NCBI GenBank assembly: GCA_002684315.1
Contig: NYVB01000030.1
Coordinates: 8,452-14,318 of the forward strand
Source of the DNA: Planctomycetaceae bacterium
GTDB taxonomy: Bacteria; Planctomycetota; Phycisphaerae; Phycisphaerales; SM1A02
Length of the DNA stretch: 5,867 bases
Reading direction: 5' to 3'
Shown: one piece after another, positions 5,736 to 5,867 of the stretch
How positions within the stretch are numbered: position 1 is the first letter of the stretch
Layout of the letters: each line of letters begins with the position of its first letter
Translations under genes and position numbers: made by a program
The notes under the pieces: generated by a model
Databases searched by the model: none
The model's input: the letters and a program-made list of their open reading frames with translations, nothing else
Told to the model about the DNA's origin: nothing

Positions 5736-5867
5736 ATGACTTGTGAAACCATGAAATACGATGCGATCGTCCTCGGTGGGGGGCCCACCGGAGCCACCGC
5801 TGCATTCGAGATGGCCCGTCGCGACCTCAAGGTGTTGTTGCTTGAGAAGTCGGAGTTTCCCCGCTTT
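5736..5867 (+). CDS. Partial FAD-dependent oxidoreductase or halogenase
   Basis: The frame is open from ATG 5736 to the right edge, giving the first 44 residues; the rest is outside the window. From the second methionine (5751) the sequence reads MKYDAIVLGGGPTGATAAF, an ideal Rossmann FAD-binding start with GxGxxG. It continues to LLLEK, where Glu binds the ribose, and ends in EFPRF. This layout, in particular 'EK..FPR', is typical of flavin-dependent halogenases and of the geranylgeranyl-reductase / p-hydroxybenzoate-hydroxylase-like group. The xanthomonadin pathway, whose products are brominated aryl polyenes, has a predicted halogenase, so halogenation of the aryl head is a fair guess. The halogenase-specific WxWxIP motif cannot be seen here. 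ATG 5736 fits the GAGAGG ribosome site better; ATG 5751 fits the usual N-terminus better. It follows the chorismatase stop by 29 bp with no terminator between. Confidence 0.75.
   Translation, partial: MTCETMKYDAIVLGGGPTGATAAFEMARRDLKVLLLEKSEFPRF

Noticed and set aside
1..5867. CRISPR arrays, tRNA or rRNA genes, insertion sequences and long repeats
   Set aside because: None was seen on reading both strands; the window is almost wholly coding.

Overview
The window holds the core of a type II polyketide gene cluster of the aryl polyene / xanthomonadin kind, in a Gram-negative bacterium. The Gram-negative call rests on two envelope genes: a LolA-like periplasmic lipoprotein carrier and an LpxL/HtrB-like membrane acyltransferase. 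The sequence is fairly GC-rich, and TTG and GTG starts are common. The lineage cannot be fixed from this window. A planctomycete (Phycisphaerae-like) or a proteobacterium is possible, but that is only an impression of style.

Layout. At the left edge (175 down to 1, minus strand) is the N-terminus of a divergent gene that resembles UbiE/COQ5-type SAM methyltransferases. A 67-bp divergent intergenic region (176-242) carries an imperfect inverted repeat. A tightly packed plus-strand operon then runs to the right edge: acyl carrier protein (243-512), FabZ-like hot-dog dehydratase (502-930), LolA-like carrier (938-1633), LpxL-like acyltransferase (1630-2565), a 739-residue protein with two ketosynthase folds (2562-4781), a chorismatase of the FkbO/Hyg5/XanB2 family (4774-5706), and the first 44 or so residues of an FAD-dependent oxidoreductase or halogenase (from 5736). 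Neighbouring genes overlap by 4-11 bp or are 7-29 bp apart, so co-transcription and translational coupling are likely. There is no terminator-like break.

How the genes would work together (inference from family knowledge). The chorismatase would convert chorismate to 3- and/or 4-hydroxybenzoate as an aryl starter. The ketosynthase would extend it on the acyl carrier protein, and the dehydratase would give a conjugated polyene. A ketoreductase and a starter-activating ligase are also needed but are not in this window. The acyltransferase and LolA-like protein would attach the aryl-polyene acyl chain to a lipid and help move it to the outer membrane. The flavoprotein and methyltransferase would tailor the aryl head by halogenation or hydroxylation and by methylation. 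The most unusual point is the ketosynthase. An intact first domain (Cys148, His281, His318) is fused in one chain to a second KS fold that has lost its cysteine and both histidines. This looks like a one-piece version of the KS / chain-length-factor pair that is normally encoded by two genes.
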